64,000 nt of DNA from Candidatus Ancaeobacter aquaticus (GTDB taxonomy: Bacteria > Auribacterota > Ancaeobacteria > Ancaeobacterales > Ancaeobacteraceae): contig JAVCCP010000056.1 in NCBI GenBank assembly GCA_030765405.1, forward strand, positions 1-64,000, in the 5' to 3' direction. The translations under genes and the position numbers were made by a program. Position 1 is the stretch's first letter. Every line of letters begins with the position of its first letter. The notes beneath the pieces were generated by a model that saw only the letters and a program-made list of their open reading frames with translations, had not been told where the DNA came from and did not search any database. Of the stretch, positions 8,540-16,290 are shown piece by piece.

Positions 8540-10504
8540 TTGTTTTCTGTTAAGGAATTTTCTAAAAAAGCGAACAATAAAAGAGCAGGATCTTGCAAAC
8601 GCAGTAAGGTTAGGTGTGAAGTGAGAAAATCAGAAGAAATATATCGAGATATTCTTGAAAATGCCAACGATCTAATACAATGCGTAGATGTTAAGGGTAA
8701 ATTTGTATATGTGAATCAAAAATGGTTAAAAACATTAGAATATAACGAAAATGAGGTAAAGAAAATATCTTTAATGGCTGTTATACGTAAAGATCAAGTG
8801 CCCCATTGCATAGGACTTTTAAAAAGAATTTGTAATGGTGAAACCTTTGATAACATTGAAACTGTTTTTGTATCTAAAACAGGGAAAGAAATCTTTGTAG
8901 AAGGAAATGTAAATGCCCATTTTGAGGATGGTAAATTTATTTCAACACGAGGGATATTTAGAGATATCACTGAACGCAAGCGCAGGGAGGAAGAGCTAAG
9001 GCAAAGTGAGAAATTTAGTTCCAGCCTTCTGGATAATTCTCCTAATCCCCTTGTAGTTATCAATCCGGATACATCGATAAGATATGTGAATTCTGCCTTG
9101 GAAAGCATAACCGGTTTTTCTTTTGAAGAACTGATCGGCAAAAAGACTCCATATCCTTGGTGGACAAAAGAGACATTGCGTAAAACAGGAAAGGACTTTA
9201 AGAGAGTTTTGGGAAAAGGAGCATTAAAACTTGAAGAACTTTTCCAAAAAAAGAACGGAAAAAGATTCTGGGTAGAGATAACATCAACTCCTGTCAAAAG
9301 TGCCGGGAGATTTGAATATTACTTATCAAATTGGGTTGATATCACTGAGCGCAAGAAGGCGAAAGAAAGCATAAGACATTTAAAGGAATACAGTGAAAAT
9401 ATTGTTGCAAGTGTGCTGACAGCAATAGCTATCTGTCGTAAGGATTTAAGTATATCTTTGGTAAATAAAGAATTTTATAGAATATTTGGCGGAGACAATA
9501 ATGTGATTGTCGGAAAGAATCTAAATGACATACTTGGTCCTGAAGTTATAACAAAAGAAAATTTATTAAATATAGCATTAAAGGTTTTTAATGCAAGTCA
9601 ACCTTCTAATGAGATGGAGTTAGATTATATATTTCCTAAAATAGGAAGAAAAATTCTTAATTTAAGGATAGTTGGCATATCACGTGAAGAAGAAGAAGAA
9701 GAAGAAGTATTAATTCTTATAAATGATATCACCGAAAAGAAAGAAATGACTACCAAACTCATACATTCCGACAAAATGGCTTCTGTAGGATTATTATCTG
9801 CTGGTATTGCGCACGAATTTAATAATGTTTTGGCCATAATACGCACTTTAGCGGAACATGCTAGGAATAAAAAAGACTATGAAAACATAGAAAAGGTCTT
9901 ATCTAATATTATTGAATCTTCAGATAAGGGTGCGGCAGTTGTTAGGAATTTATTGAATTTTTCTGCCAGTATTAAGCTGAAAAAAACTTTTCAAGATATG
10001 ACAAAGGTAATGGATTCGATTTTATCTATTGTAAGTATGGACCTTCAAAGATCGAATATTGAGGTTGTAAAAAAATATACCAAAATTCCTAAAACCTTTA
10101 TTGATGAGGGTCAGATTCAGCAGGTATTTTTAAATATTATATTGAATGCGAAAGAAGCCATGGAAAAAAGCGGTGGTGTGTTAGAAATTAGAATTTATAA
10201 AGAGGAATCTATGATTTGTATTGATGTTATAAATACGGGAGAGCCGATTAAAAAAGAAATTATAAATAAAATTTATGATCCTTTCTTCTCGACAAAAGAA
10301 GGTTTAGTTGAGAAAGACAAGATTGGAGGAACGGGCCTGGGCCTTTCTGTTACATATGGAATAGTCAAGTCTCATGAAGGTAGTATTGTCGTAAAACCCG
10401 CTCGGGGTAAAAAGGCTGTTTTTACAGTGAAATTACCAATTGTGAAAAGACGAAGAAAAAAGGTGATTAATCATGAAAAGATTGAAATTACTTGTAATAG
10501 ATGA
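8540..10504 (+). CDS. Cytoplasmic multi-PAS sensor histidine kinase
   Basis: TTG start at 8540 behind AAAGAGG. The 654-residue protein has no clear membrane helix. Three PAS domains lie at roughly residues 30-150, 155-270 and 280-400; the first two end in DITER-like PAC motifs. The kinase core follows: H-box GIAHEFNN near residue 427, N-box NIILNAKEAM near 540, F-box YDPFFSTKE near 587 and G2-box GGTGLGLS near 606. It probably senses a cytosolic or redox signal and phosphorylates the regulator encoded next, whose start lies 32 bases before this stop. A GAA repeat gives a run of seven Glu near residue 387. The position just before the small-membrane-protein cluster suggests, but does not prove, that it controls that cluster. 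Confidence 0.85.
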   Translation: MFSVKEFSKKANNKRAGSCKRSKVRCEVRKSEEIYRDILENANDLIQCVDVKGKFVYVNQKWLKTLEYNENEVKKISLMAVIRKDQVPHCIGLLKRICNGETFDNIETVFVSKTGKEIFVEGNVNAHFEDGKFISTRGIFRDITERKRREEELRQSEKFSSSLLDNSPNPLVVINPDTSIRYVNSALESITGFSFEELIGKKTPYPWWTKETLRKTGKDFKRVLGKGALKLEELFQKKNGKRFWVEITSTPVKSAGRFEYYLSNWVDITERKKAKESIRHLKEYSENIVASVLTAIAICRKDLSISLVNKEFYRIFGGDNNVIVGKNLNDILGPEVITKENLLNIALKVFNASQPSNEMELDYIFPKIGRKILNLRIVGISREEEEEEEVLILINDITEKKEMTTKLIHSDKMASVGLLSAGIAHEFNNVLAIIRTLAEHARNKKDYENIEKVLSNIIESSDKGAAVVRNLLNFSASIKLKKTFQDMTKVMDSILSIVSMDLQRSNIEVVKKYTKIPKTFIDEGQIQQVFLNIILNAKEAMEKSGGVLEIRIYKEESMICIDVINTGEPIKKEIINKIYDPFFSTKEGLVEKDKIGGTGLGLSVTYGIVKSHEGSIVVKPARGKKAVFTVKLPIVKRRRKKVINHEKIEITCNR

Positions 10505-11069
10505 TGACGATAAAATGTGTAAAATTTTGAGTGATATTTTTACCGATGAAGGATTTCATGTAGAATATGCGCTTGATGGACAGGCTGGCATTAAAGACGT
10601 TAATTCATTTAAACCAAACCTTATTTTACTTGATCTTAAAATGCCGGGCATGGATGGTGTTGAAGTCTTGAAGAAAATAAAGGAAATAAATCCTCACATT
10701 GGTGTTGTAATACTTACGGGTTGCCCGTCTATGGAAAGTGCGATAAGCACACTAAAGATGAATGCCTTGGATTATACAGAAAAACCTTTTAAAATAGATG
10801 ATTTAAAGGCTGTCGTAAACAAAGCACTTGAAAAGTTGGGTCTGATAAGGGACCTGCAGACAATGATAAATAGAGAAATTGGTAAAAATATTAAATCGTT
10901 TCGGACTGAAAAAAGGATTAGTGTCAAAGAGTTAGCTAATAAGACAGGTTGCGCGCCAAGTCTCATCTCCCAGATTGAAAATGCCAAGAGTGCTGCTTCA
11001 ATTCTCACGCTGTATAAAATTGCCAGGGCATTAAATGTAACTGTGGATAAGTTGGTAGAAAACGTATAA
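10473..11069 (+). CDS. Response regulator with receiver and Xre-type helix-turn-helix
   Basis: Receiver domain at about residues 4-120: acidic pocket DDDD near residue 10, phospho-acceptor Asp in LLDLKMPG near residue 54, Thr in ILTG near 83 and Lys in EKPF near 104. The output domain at about 135-198 is a lambda-repressor-like (Xre/HTH_3) helix-turn-helix with SLISQIENAKS, instead of the common OmpR, NarL or NtrC outputs. It overlaps the kinase gene by 32 bases. Its DNA-binding end closely resembles the next regulator (11374), so both may read the same operator and may compete or cooperate. Confidence 0.85.
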   Translation: MKRLKLLVIDDDDKMCKILSDIFTDEGFHVEYALDGQAGIKDVNSFKPNLILLDLKMPGMDGVEVLKKIKEINPHIGVVILTGCPSMESAISTLKMNALDYTEKPFKIDDLKAVVNKALEKLGLIRDLQTMINREIGKNIKSFRTEKRISVKELANKTGCAPSLISQIENAKSAASILTLYKIARALNVTVDKLVENV

Positions 11070-11164
11070 TCCCCCTTCTCCTATTCAGTATATCTCAATT
11101 AAATTCAGCATGATAGATTCTAATCTGTTCCCCCAGCTGATTGTTTTTGATAACCTGTGGATAA
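11042..11164 (-). promoter_or_regulatory. Two perfect DnaA boxes in the same orientation
   Basis: TGTGGATAA, the complement of the consensus DnaA box TTATCCACA, occurs at 11042-11050 (in the last codons of the response regulator gene) and at 11156-11164 (intergenic). The spacing is 114 bases, the orientation is the same, and an A/T-rich stretch follows. The first copy could be fortuitous because it is in coding sequence. Confidence 0.45.
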
Positions 11165-11373
11165 CTTACCAGAATTAAGTATATCTAATTATTATTCAAT
11201 ATAGATAAACTTTTTCTTGACATACTAACATTAATTTGGCAAAGTGTATCTCCACCTTGAAATGTATATTTAAACGATGATGTTTTGATGTTGCGGTAAA
11301 ATAAAATATGAGTAATTAAAAGTAGTATGACAAAAAAAGAGAAGTATCAACGGGTAAGTCTCAGGTAAGTTTA
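11070..11373 (+). promoter_or_regulatory. Regulatory intergenic region before the Xre gene and small-protein cluster
   Basis: This 304-base gap has no coding potential. A direct repeat AGTATATCT(c)AATTA appears at about 11087-11101 and 11178-11191, a possible operator for the two Xre-type regulators. TATCTA and TAGATA form an inverted repeat around 11182-11208. A promoter-like TTGACA at 11217-11222 is followed after 17 bases by CAAAGT, a weak -10. Confidence 0.4.
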
Positions 11374-11607
11374 ATGAAAGCCGGATTAATAGCTCTGAAT
11401 ATAGGAAATAGGATCAGATATCTTCGTATTGCAAAACATATGACAATAGGTGAATTAGCGAAAAAGGTAATGGTCTCTCCAAGCTTGATCTCACAGGTTG
11501 AAAAAGGAAAGTGTCAATGTTCCGTATTTACACTAAGTAAAATAGTTGATGCATTTGGCGAGAAATTGTCGAATTTTTTAATAAATATTGAAAATAGTAA
11601 GTTGTGA
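11374..11607 (+). CDS. Small Xre-family DNA-binding regulator
   Basis: A 77-residue protein made almost entirely of one lambda-repressor-like helix-turn-helix domain (residues about 10-70), with SPSLISQVEKGK as recognition helix region. It matches the output domain of the upstream response regulator closely in that helix. It has no sensor domain, so it may act as a constitutive repressor or as a DNA-binding partner of the phosphorylated regulator. It lies 33 bases before the first membrane protein of the cluster and is a good candidate for its regulator. Confidence 0.8.
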   Translation: MKAGLIALNIGNRIRYLRIAKHMTIGELAKKVMVSPSLISQVEKGKCQCSVFTLSKIVDAFGEKLSNFLINIENSKL

Positions 11608-11639
11608 ATATAAAAAAAGTTTAAACATAAGGAGGATGT

Positions 11640-11957
11640 ATGGCGAAGGCAAAAGCAGTTGTTGTGAAAAAACCGGTTCACAGAGGGATAATGGAAACAA
11701 TGGATGCTGCCGCGGATGCTGTTAAGGATGCCGCGAAAAGCAACCGAAAAACAGTTACGGGTGTTGTAAAGGCCACGGTAGAAGGTACGTCAAAAGGTAT
11801 ATACGGTGTTTTTTACGGTACGTCATATGGTATTACATTTGTATTGCTCAGTGCGTTTAATTTGATTTCGGATAATCCTGCCGGTAATGGAATTAAGGAT
11901 GGTGTTGTGGCAGCAACGGTAGATAGAGGTAAAAAGAGTAAAAAGAGCAAAAAGTAA
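11640..11957 (+). CDS. Small Ala/Lys-rich membrane-associated protein, cluster gene 1
   Basis: Strong ribosome site AAGGAGG before the ATG. The 105-residue protein begins and ends with lysine-rich tails (KAKAVVVKK, KKSKKSKK). Residues about 18-60 are Ala/Val/Thr-rich and amphipathic, and one apolar segment at about 58-82 contains YGVFYGTSYGITFVLLSAF. No family was recognised. The basic tails and central hydrophobic segment recur in other small proteins of this cluster, so a membrane-surface structural role is inferred. Confidence 0.65.
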   Translation: MAKAKAVVVKKPVHRGIMETMDAAADAVKDAAKSNRKTVTGVVKATVEGTSKGIYGVFYGTSYGITFVLLSAFNLISDNPAGNGIKDGVVAATVDRGKKSKKSKK

Positions 11958-12009
11958 TGGGGAAATAAATAAACAAGAGTGTGTATTGAGATAAATTAGA
12001 GTGATATGT

Positions 12010-12053
12010 AGTAGGGCTTTTGCCAAAGTTGGATTTTCTCCGACAAAAAAGCT
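12010..12053 (+). promoter_or_regulatory. Leader hairpin upstream of the symporter-like gene
   Basis: GCTTTT pairs with AAAAGC and an inner GTTGGA pairs with TCCGAC across a TTTTC loop. It lies about 70 bases before the start at 12123 and may be an attenuator or processing site. A hexamer tract (ATCTCT, three copies) follows at about 12080-12097. Confidence 0.35.
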
Positions 12054-12122
12054 TTGACGTATTGTATGTCTGTTTCGATCTCTATCTCTATCTCTGGTAC
12101 ATGCGATGTAAAAGGAATATTG

Positions 12123-13532
12123 ATGAAATCCCAAAGAATTAAAAATGTTTTTAAGAAGTCCATGTCATTAACAGAAAAATTAATCCCTTTATTATCGATT
12201 ATATTTTTCATTTTAGGTATGTGGGGATCGAGAGCGTCGGAAAAATTTGCCTATTTTGTTGATGATTTAATGGCAAATTTTATTGATGGTTATGTCTACA
12301 TCGCGCCTTTCGTGATATTTTTAATTGTAACCCCCGCGTTTGCAAAGATCCTTAATGAACGGGAGGCAAATGGTAAAGGTTTTGTCAGACATAGTCTTTT
12401 ATGGTTTGTAAAGCTAAGGTTATTGGCCTGCGTTTTCGCGTGTATTTTTACCGCGCTTGTATTTGGGCTTCCCCTTTACGCTAATCATTCGCTTGGTTTT
12501 ATTGACTCTGTAATCACAACGTTTAAGTCGATGATGTGGATGTTTACTCACAGTCCGTATTTTTACGCGCTGTATGCTTCAATACTAACTGTTCTTGTCT
12601 CAACTAAAGTTACAAAGGTAAGAAACGTAATGGTTAAAGGTAATGATCTAATTGAAAAGGTTGGCCAGGTATTTGTGCCTTTGGTGCCCTTGTTTATGTT
12701 AGTTATTGGTTCATATGTAGCTCATCTCCCTGTTAATGTTGGTGAGCAGATAGGCAAAGAAGGGCTTAGTATTACATTAAGCACTATAAATGTTTTCGGC
12801 TTTAAAATAAATTCAAATACGCCGATGGGGATGGTGTTTGCATATTTGGCCGGTGCCTTTTTAACCGGTTTGGCATGTTTTATCTGGCATTTTGGATTGT
12901 TATTTTACGCGAAATACAAACAGAAAGATTTTTCAATACTAAAATATTTTAAAGATTATTGGGTCAAGGTTTATCCGATTCTATGGGCAACATCATCTGA
13001 GGCTTTGGCAACGCCGTTAAATATCTATCTCATTCAGAAACATTATAATCACGTTAGACGTGAGGTGACTAATTTTGTTGTTGGTGTCGGCTCTTTTGTA
13101 AATATTAACGGGACAATGATTTGCGTTTTTGTTCTTGCGGGTTTAGTAGCTAAGATGCTTGGGATTACAATATCATTGGTTGATTTATTGATGTGCGTAG
13201 GTGTTGTGTTTTTGATCGGTTTTGGCGTGCCCGGGATACCCGGTGAACTTCTGATGTTTGGAGGACCTGTAGTTGTTTTATTGGGCATAGCGCCTGAAAT
13301 AGCTCCTGTTTTTCTGGCATTATATTTGGGGCTTCAGATAGGGTTGCCTGATTCTTTCAGGACAGGTGCAAATTCAACAGACGAGTGTGTTGCAAATATT
13401 ATTTTAGGGAAAGTATATAATGATAAGTTTTTACATGAGAAGGAGCCTGAAAGGGAAGGGATAAGAATTCCGGAAGTTATTATTCCAAGTCCTGTTCCGA
13501 TCCCTGTTCATGAAGAACATAACCAAAGTTGA
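12123..13532 (+). CDS. Dicarboxylate/amino-acid:cation symporter (SDF) family protein, divergent
   Basis: The start at 12123 has an AAGGA site 7 bases upstream; a longer frame reaches 12054 but begins in a repeat tract. The approximately 469-residue protein has many membrane helices and the SDF (PF00375) landmarks in order: a serine-rich hairpin TSSEALATPLNIYL, then GSFVNINGTMICVF where canonical members have NMDGT, PGIPGELLMFGG, and DSFRTGANSTDEC where canonical members have an RTxxNVxGD-like motif. The altered NINGT and NSTDE ligand motifs mean that substrate and coupling ion may differ from GltP or DctA. The C-terminus is Pro/Glu/His-rich. It sits between small membrane proteins of the cluster. 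Confidence 0.75.
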   Translation: MKSQRIKNVFKKSMSLTEKLIPLLSIIFFILGMWGSRASEKFAYFVDDLMANFIDGYVYIAPFVIFLIVTPAFAKILNEREANGKGFVRHSLLWFVKLRLLACVFACIFTALVFGLPLYANHSLGFIDSVITTFKSMMWMFTHSPYFYALYASILTVLVSTKVTKVRNVMVKGNDLIEKVGQVFVPLVPLFMLVIGSYVAHLPVNVGEQIGKEGLSITLSTINVFGFKINSNTPMGMVFAYLAGAFLTGLACFIWHFGLLFYAKYKQKDFSILKYFKDYWVKVYPILWATSSEALATPLNIYLIQKHYNHVRREVTNFVVGVGSFVNINGTMICVFVLAGLVAKMLGITISLVDLLMCVGVVFLIGFGVPGIPGELLMFGGPVVVLLGIAPEIAPVFLALYLGLQIGLPDSFRTGANSTDECVANIILGKVYNDKFLHEKEPEREGIRIPEVIIPSPVPIPVHEEHNQS

Positions 13533-13648
13533 CCAATTGAAGATAATATTGAGTTTGAGAGTAAGGGATGAGGCGGCAACCCCGGAAGCAACAGGTGATA
13601 GCCGTGGAATCAAATAAACCTTTTGTGAAAAAATAATATGGCAATTGG
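13533..13648. repeat. Inverted-repeat element between cluster genes
   Basis: CCAATTG (13533-13539) and CAATTGG (13642-13648) bound a 116-base element; the match extends imperfectly inward (ATAATATT). The inner part has no coding potential. It is MITE-like in layout, but no target duplication was identified. Confidence 0.4.
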
Positions 13649-13679
13649 TAACAGTTATTGATCTCGGAGGTATATAAAT

Positions 13680-13889
13680 ATGAAAAAGATTGCAGAAAAG
13701 AACAGTGCGATTGAAGAAGATTTAGAAAAATTGAAGGCGACTGTAGGAACCGGGGCTGCAATATGCGCCGCTATAGGATCGGTACTTGGTGTTATTGCCG
13801 GCGGGACAATAGGAGCAATAGTAGGTGGTGCGCTCGGCGGCGGTGTGGGCGGCTATTTTGGCGCTAATAAGTTAAGAAAGAATAATTAA
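13680..13889 (+). CDS. Glycine-zipper membrane protein, cluster gene
   Basis: GGAGG precedes the ATG by a few bases. The 69-residue product has a charged N-terminal helix (residues 1-20) and then one continuous Gly/Ala/Ile stretch to residue 62 with repeated GxxxG spacing (AGGTIGAIVGGALGGGVGG), ending in a basic tail. Glycine-zipper segments pack tightly into membranes and oligomerise. Similar repeats occur in several bacterial membrane-deforming or organelle proteins, but no specific family was recognised. The role in this cluster is inferred. Confidence 0.7.
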   Translation: MKKIAEKNSAIEEDLEKLKATVGTGAAICAAIGSVLGVIAGGTIGAIVGGALGGGVGGYFGANKLRKNN

Positions 13890-13890
13890 A

Positions 13891-14029
13891 TTATCTTTAC
13901 AAATATTGGATTATTTGCTATTCTTTTCGCTGTAAAAGTATTTTAATACTTATAAATCAATGAGCCGGAGCAAGCCAAGTCACATCATTGTGTTGGGCAA
14001 ATTAAATGGTAAATTTATTGTAAAGATAA
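13891..14029. repeat. Element bounded by a perfect 12-bp inverted repeat
   Basis: TTATCTTTACAA (13891-13902) and TTGTAAAGATAA (14018-14029) enclose 115 bases, with internal hairpins such as GTATTTTAATAC. It starts two bases after the stop of the glycine-zipper gene. It could be a MITE or a large RNA stem that separates the expression of neighbouring genes. Confidence 0.5.
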
Positions 14030-14051
14030 CAGGTAATTCGGAGGTGGATTT

Positions 14052-14522
14052 ATGGAAAATGGTCGTTTAGCAGCAATAATAGCGTTGGTTGTAGGAGTAG
14101 GGGTAGTCCTCAGTCTTCCTAAGATGAGGAAGCGCCTAAAGGAATGGTTGGCCCCTGTTGGTGGTAATATTAAGGAAGGATATCTTGCAGCTACGAAAAA
14201 GATAAAGAAAGAGAAATCTAAAAATATAAAACTTGAAAAAGTTGCCGCAAAAAAGAAACCAAAAACAAGAAAAAGTGTCATTAACGTAAAAGCTAAAAAG
14301 GTATCCGCTAAACCTGCACCTGTCGGAATACCCACAAATGTTTCACCTGAAACGGAGAATGCAATAATTAAGGTTTTAAAAGAAAGTCCGGGCGGTAAGA
14401 CTTTGGTAGATCTTGGCATGGGTCTCGGTACCCATTTCGTTAAATTAGCTATTCCTATAAAAAGATTAGTTGAACAAGGAAAAGTCAGAAAAAAAGAAAA
14501 ATTGTATTTTGCGGTAGCATAG
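14052..14522 (+). CDS. Membrane-anchored winged-helix protein upstream of ParA
   Basis: GGAGG precedes the start. The 156-residue protein has an N-terminal membrane helix (MENGRLAAIIALVVGVGVV), a Lys-rich linker (about 30-100) and a C-terminal domain at about 105-156 that reads as a winged helix: AIIKVLKESPGGKTL, then LAIPIKRLVEQGKV and a final strand KKEKLYFAV. The first 14 residues match those of the small protein at 19231 (MENG[KR][ML]AA), so the two share an N-terminal module. The gene is 14 bases before the ParA gene. A membrane-bound partner or adaptor for ParA is an attractive inference, since no ParB gene is present. Confidence 0.65.
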   Translation: MENGRLAAIIALVVGVGVVLSLPKMRKRLKEWLAPVGGNIKEGYLAATKKIKKEKSKNIKLEKVAAKKKPKTRKSVINVKAKKVSAKPAPVGIPTNVSPETENAIIKVLKESPGGKTLVDLGMGLGTHFVKLAIPIKRLVEQGKVRKKEKLYFAVA

Positions 14523-14536
14523 GAGAAGGAATTATT

Positions 14537-15349
14537 ATGGAAGCTCGAATTATTGCTATTTCCAATCAAAAAGGCGGGGTCGGAAAAACCACAACTACCT
14601 TAAATGTCGGTGCATGTCTTGCCGATATTGGCAAAAAGGTGTTGTTTATAGATTTAGACCCGCAGGCAAATCTTACAACAGGTATAGGTATAGACCCAAA
14701 TAACGTAGATATTTCCATTTATGATGTTCTATTAAACGCGAAAAAAGGAATAAAAAGGGCTATTGTACAAACTAATTATAAAAATCTGGATATTGTACGC
14801 GGACATATCAATCTTTCAAGCGCGGAGATCGAAATGGTCCCTTTATATGGAAGGGAGTTTGTATTAAAAAAGGCTGTTGAAAAAATTATTAATGAGTATG
14901 ATTTTATTTTAATTGATTGTCCGCCGTCGTTATCGCTTCTGACAGTCAATGGGTTGATAACAGCCAAAGAACTTATAATCCCTGTACAGGCGCATCATTT
15001 TTCTTTAGACGGGTTGGAAAAACTCCTGGATGTTGTGACTATTATTAAAGAAGAGATGAACGAGGAATTACAGCTTGCGGGTGTATTTCTCACTCTGGTG
15101 GATACAAGGACAAGCGTATTCCAACAGGTATGGGGAAAATTGAAAAACAATCAAAGGATATCAGATAAAGTTTTGAAAACATTTATTCGTGTAAACATAA
15201 AACTCGTTGAAGCCGCGAATGAAGGTATTCCGATTATTTATTATAATAGCACTTGTCACGGGGCAATTGCATACAGAGAACTTACAAAAGAGATTTTAGA
15301 AAGGGGTAAGATATGGCACAACCAGGTGGTGGAAACAAGCAAACGGTAA
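14537..15349 (+). CDS. ParA/Soj-family ATPase
   Basis: A 270-residue P-loop ATPase with deviant Walker A KGGVGKTTTT at residues 12-21, the A-prime motif DLDPQANLTTG near 41-51 and Walker B FILIDCPPSL near 120. ParA proteins bind DNA as ATP dimers and move plasmids, chromosomes or large protein cargo. No ParB-like gene or parS array is seen. Instead the ATPase is embedded among small membrane proteins and overlaps the next one by 37 bases. This arrangement favours positioning of a cellular structure, as for carboxysome or chemoreceptor ParA-like proteins, rather than plasmid partition. That is inference. Confidence 0.9.
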   Translation: MEARIIAISNQKGGVGKTTTTLNVGACLADIGKKVLFIDLDPQANLTTGIGIDPNNVDISIYDVLLNAKKGIKRAIVQTNYKNLDIVRGHINLSSAEIEMVPLYGREFVLKKAVEKIINEYDFILIDCPPSLSLLTVNGLITAKELIIPVQAHHFSLDGLEKLLDVVTIIKEEMNEELQLAGVFLTLVDTRTSVFQQVWGKLKNNQRISDKVLKTFIRVNIKLVEAANEGIPIIYYNSTCHGAIAYRELTKEILERGKIWHNQVVETSKR

Positions 15350-15603
15350 TGGTCTTGGTGTTTGCGGCAGGTGTTCTTGTCGGGATGAACTGGCCAAAGA
15401 TAAAACAGGTGGTATCACCTATTATTGAAAACATGACTGAAAAATCCGCGGATGTATATTCCGGTATCGCGAAATTTATGGCCGAGCAAAAAGAAAACGT
15501 TGAGGATACTGTGGCAGCGGCAAAAGTAAGAAAGGTCAAAAAAAAGCCGGCTAAATCTGCGGGCAATGGAAAAAAATCCGCGAAAAGCACAATAAAAGCA
15601 TAA
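15313..15603 (+). CDS. Small single-helix protein of the G-x-NWP-x-I family, with Lys/Ala-rich tail
   Basis: A 96-residue protein overlapping the ParA gene end. Residues about 10-27 form a membrane helix ending in GVLVGMNWPKIKQ; then comes an amphipathic part (to about 70) and a Lys/Ala-rich tail. The helix end matches GFSVGKNWSQIR in the 19087 protein and GFIIGYKWPRIK in the 19231 protein, defining a paralogous set. The overlap with ParA suggests coordinated synthesis. Confidence 0.7.
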   Translation: MAQPGGGNKQTVMVLVFAAGVLVGMNWPKIKQVVSPIIENMTEKSADVYSGIAKFMAEQKENVEDTVAAAKVRKVKKKPAKSAGNGKKSAKSTIKA

Positions 15604-15677
15604 TAAAAGCACATTTTTAACTCCAATACTTTTTTATTGGTGTTGGTGACTGAGAAGATGTGAAAAAATTGAAGTTT

Positions 15678-15762
15678 CGTCATTGCGAGGAGCCCCGGAT
15701 GGGCGCCGCGTTAGTTTCTGACACGAAGTGTCATTCTGAGCAAACGAAGTGAGTCGAAGGAG
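15678..15762. repeat. Dispersed-type intergenic repeat ending in a ribosome site
   Basis: It begins CGTCATTGCGAGGAG and contains GACACGAAGTGTCATTCTGAGCAAACGAAGTGAG, a style of repeat (CATTGCGAGGAG, CATTCTGAGC) scattered in many bacterial genomes. TGACACGAAGTGTCA forms a small hairpin. The GGAG at its 3' end lies 11 bases before the ATG at 15774 and probably serves as its ribosome site. Confidence 0.55.
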
Positions 15763-15773
15763 TAGTGTGGAAT

Positions 15774-16247
15774 ATGACTGGAACCCGGATGATGAAAAAT
15801 AAAGGTGTTTGTATATTTTACATCGAAAGAGGGTTTAAGTTTTTTGAGAAAAACACGGTGTCAGATCAGGTTCTTGATAAGATTTTAAATGTGAATGGTG
15901 TTGATGAATTAACGTATAACAAAATCACGAAGTCAATAATTGTAATATATGATACACGAATACTTACGTCTAAAAGGCTTTTTTCAAGAATATCAAAATT
16001 ATTTCCCGATAATAAATTTTTACATAAGGAAGCATCGTTAAAAGATTTTAAAAAGGGTGTTCTTGAAAAAGCGATGGATAAATTTTTGGAGAAACTGGAT
16101 AAGAAATCCAGAGATCAAGTTCTTAAATGCAAAGATATGGTGTTTATTATGCCTGTAGGCGCAGTTATGAAACCATTTAAATTGTATTATAAGAGGTTGA
16201 TAGCTCCCACCTGGCTTGAGTTTATTTTTCAGGTGATAATGTTGTAA
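15774..16247 (+). CDS. HMA_2-like small protein preceding the P-type ATPase
   Basis: ATG at 15774 is preferred; GTG at 15765 is too close to the GGAG. Residues about 10-75 follow the heavy-metal-associated fold pattern seen in HMA_2 domains: helix ending in ILNVNGVDELTYN, then a strand SIIVIYD, then a second helix. No CxxC metal motif is present. The remainder is Lys-rich with helix-forming segments and an apolar C-terminus (LEFIFQVIML) that may touch the membrane. The pattern matches the two N-terminal domains of the P-type ATPase encoded 43 bases downstream, so it is probably an accessory or docking subunit. Confidence 0.6.
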   Translation: MTGTRMMKNKGVCIFYIERGFKFFEKNTVSDQVLDKILNVNGVDELTYNKITKSIIVIYDTRILTSKRLFSRISKLFPDNKFLHKEASLKDFKKGVLEKAMDKFLEKLDKKSRDQVLKCKDMVFIMPVGAVMKPFKLYYKRLIAPTWLEFIFQVIML

Positions 16248-16290
16248 TGTCAATCTAAAAAAGGGCGAATAATGGGGGAAGGCAAAAACG

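Noticed and set aside
9680-9706. GAA tract in the histidine kinase as a phase-variation site
   Set aside because: The repeat unit is three bases, so slippage would only change the Glu run length and not the frame; no evidence of switching.
14537-15349. Integrated plasmid partition system
   Set aside because: No ParB, no parS-like repeats and no replication gene in the cluster; the DnaD-like fragment lies 10 kb away and is isolated.
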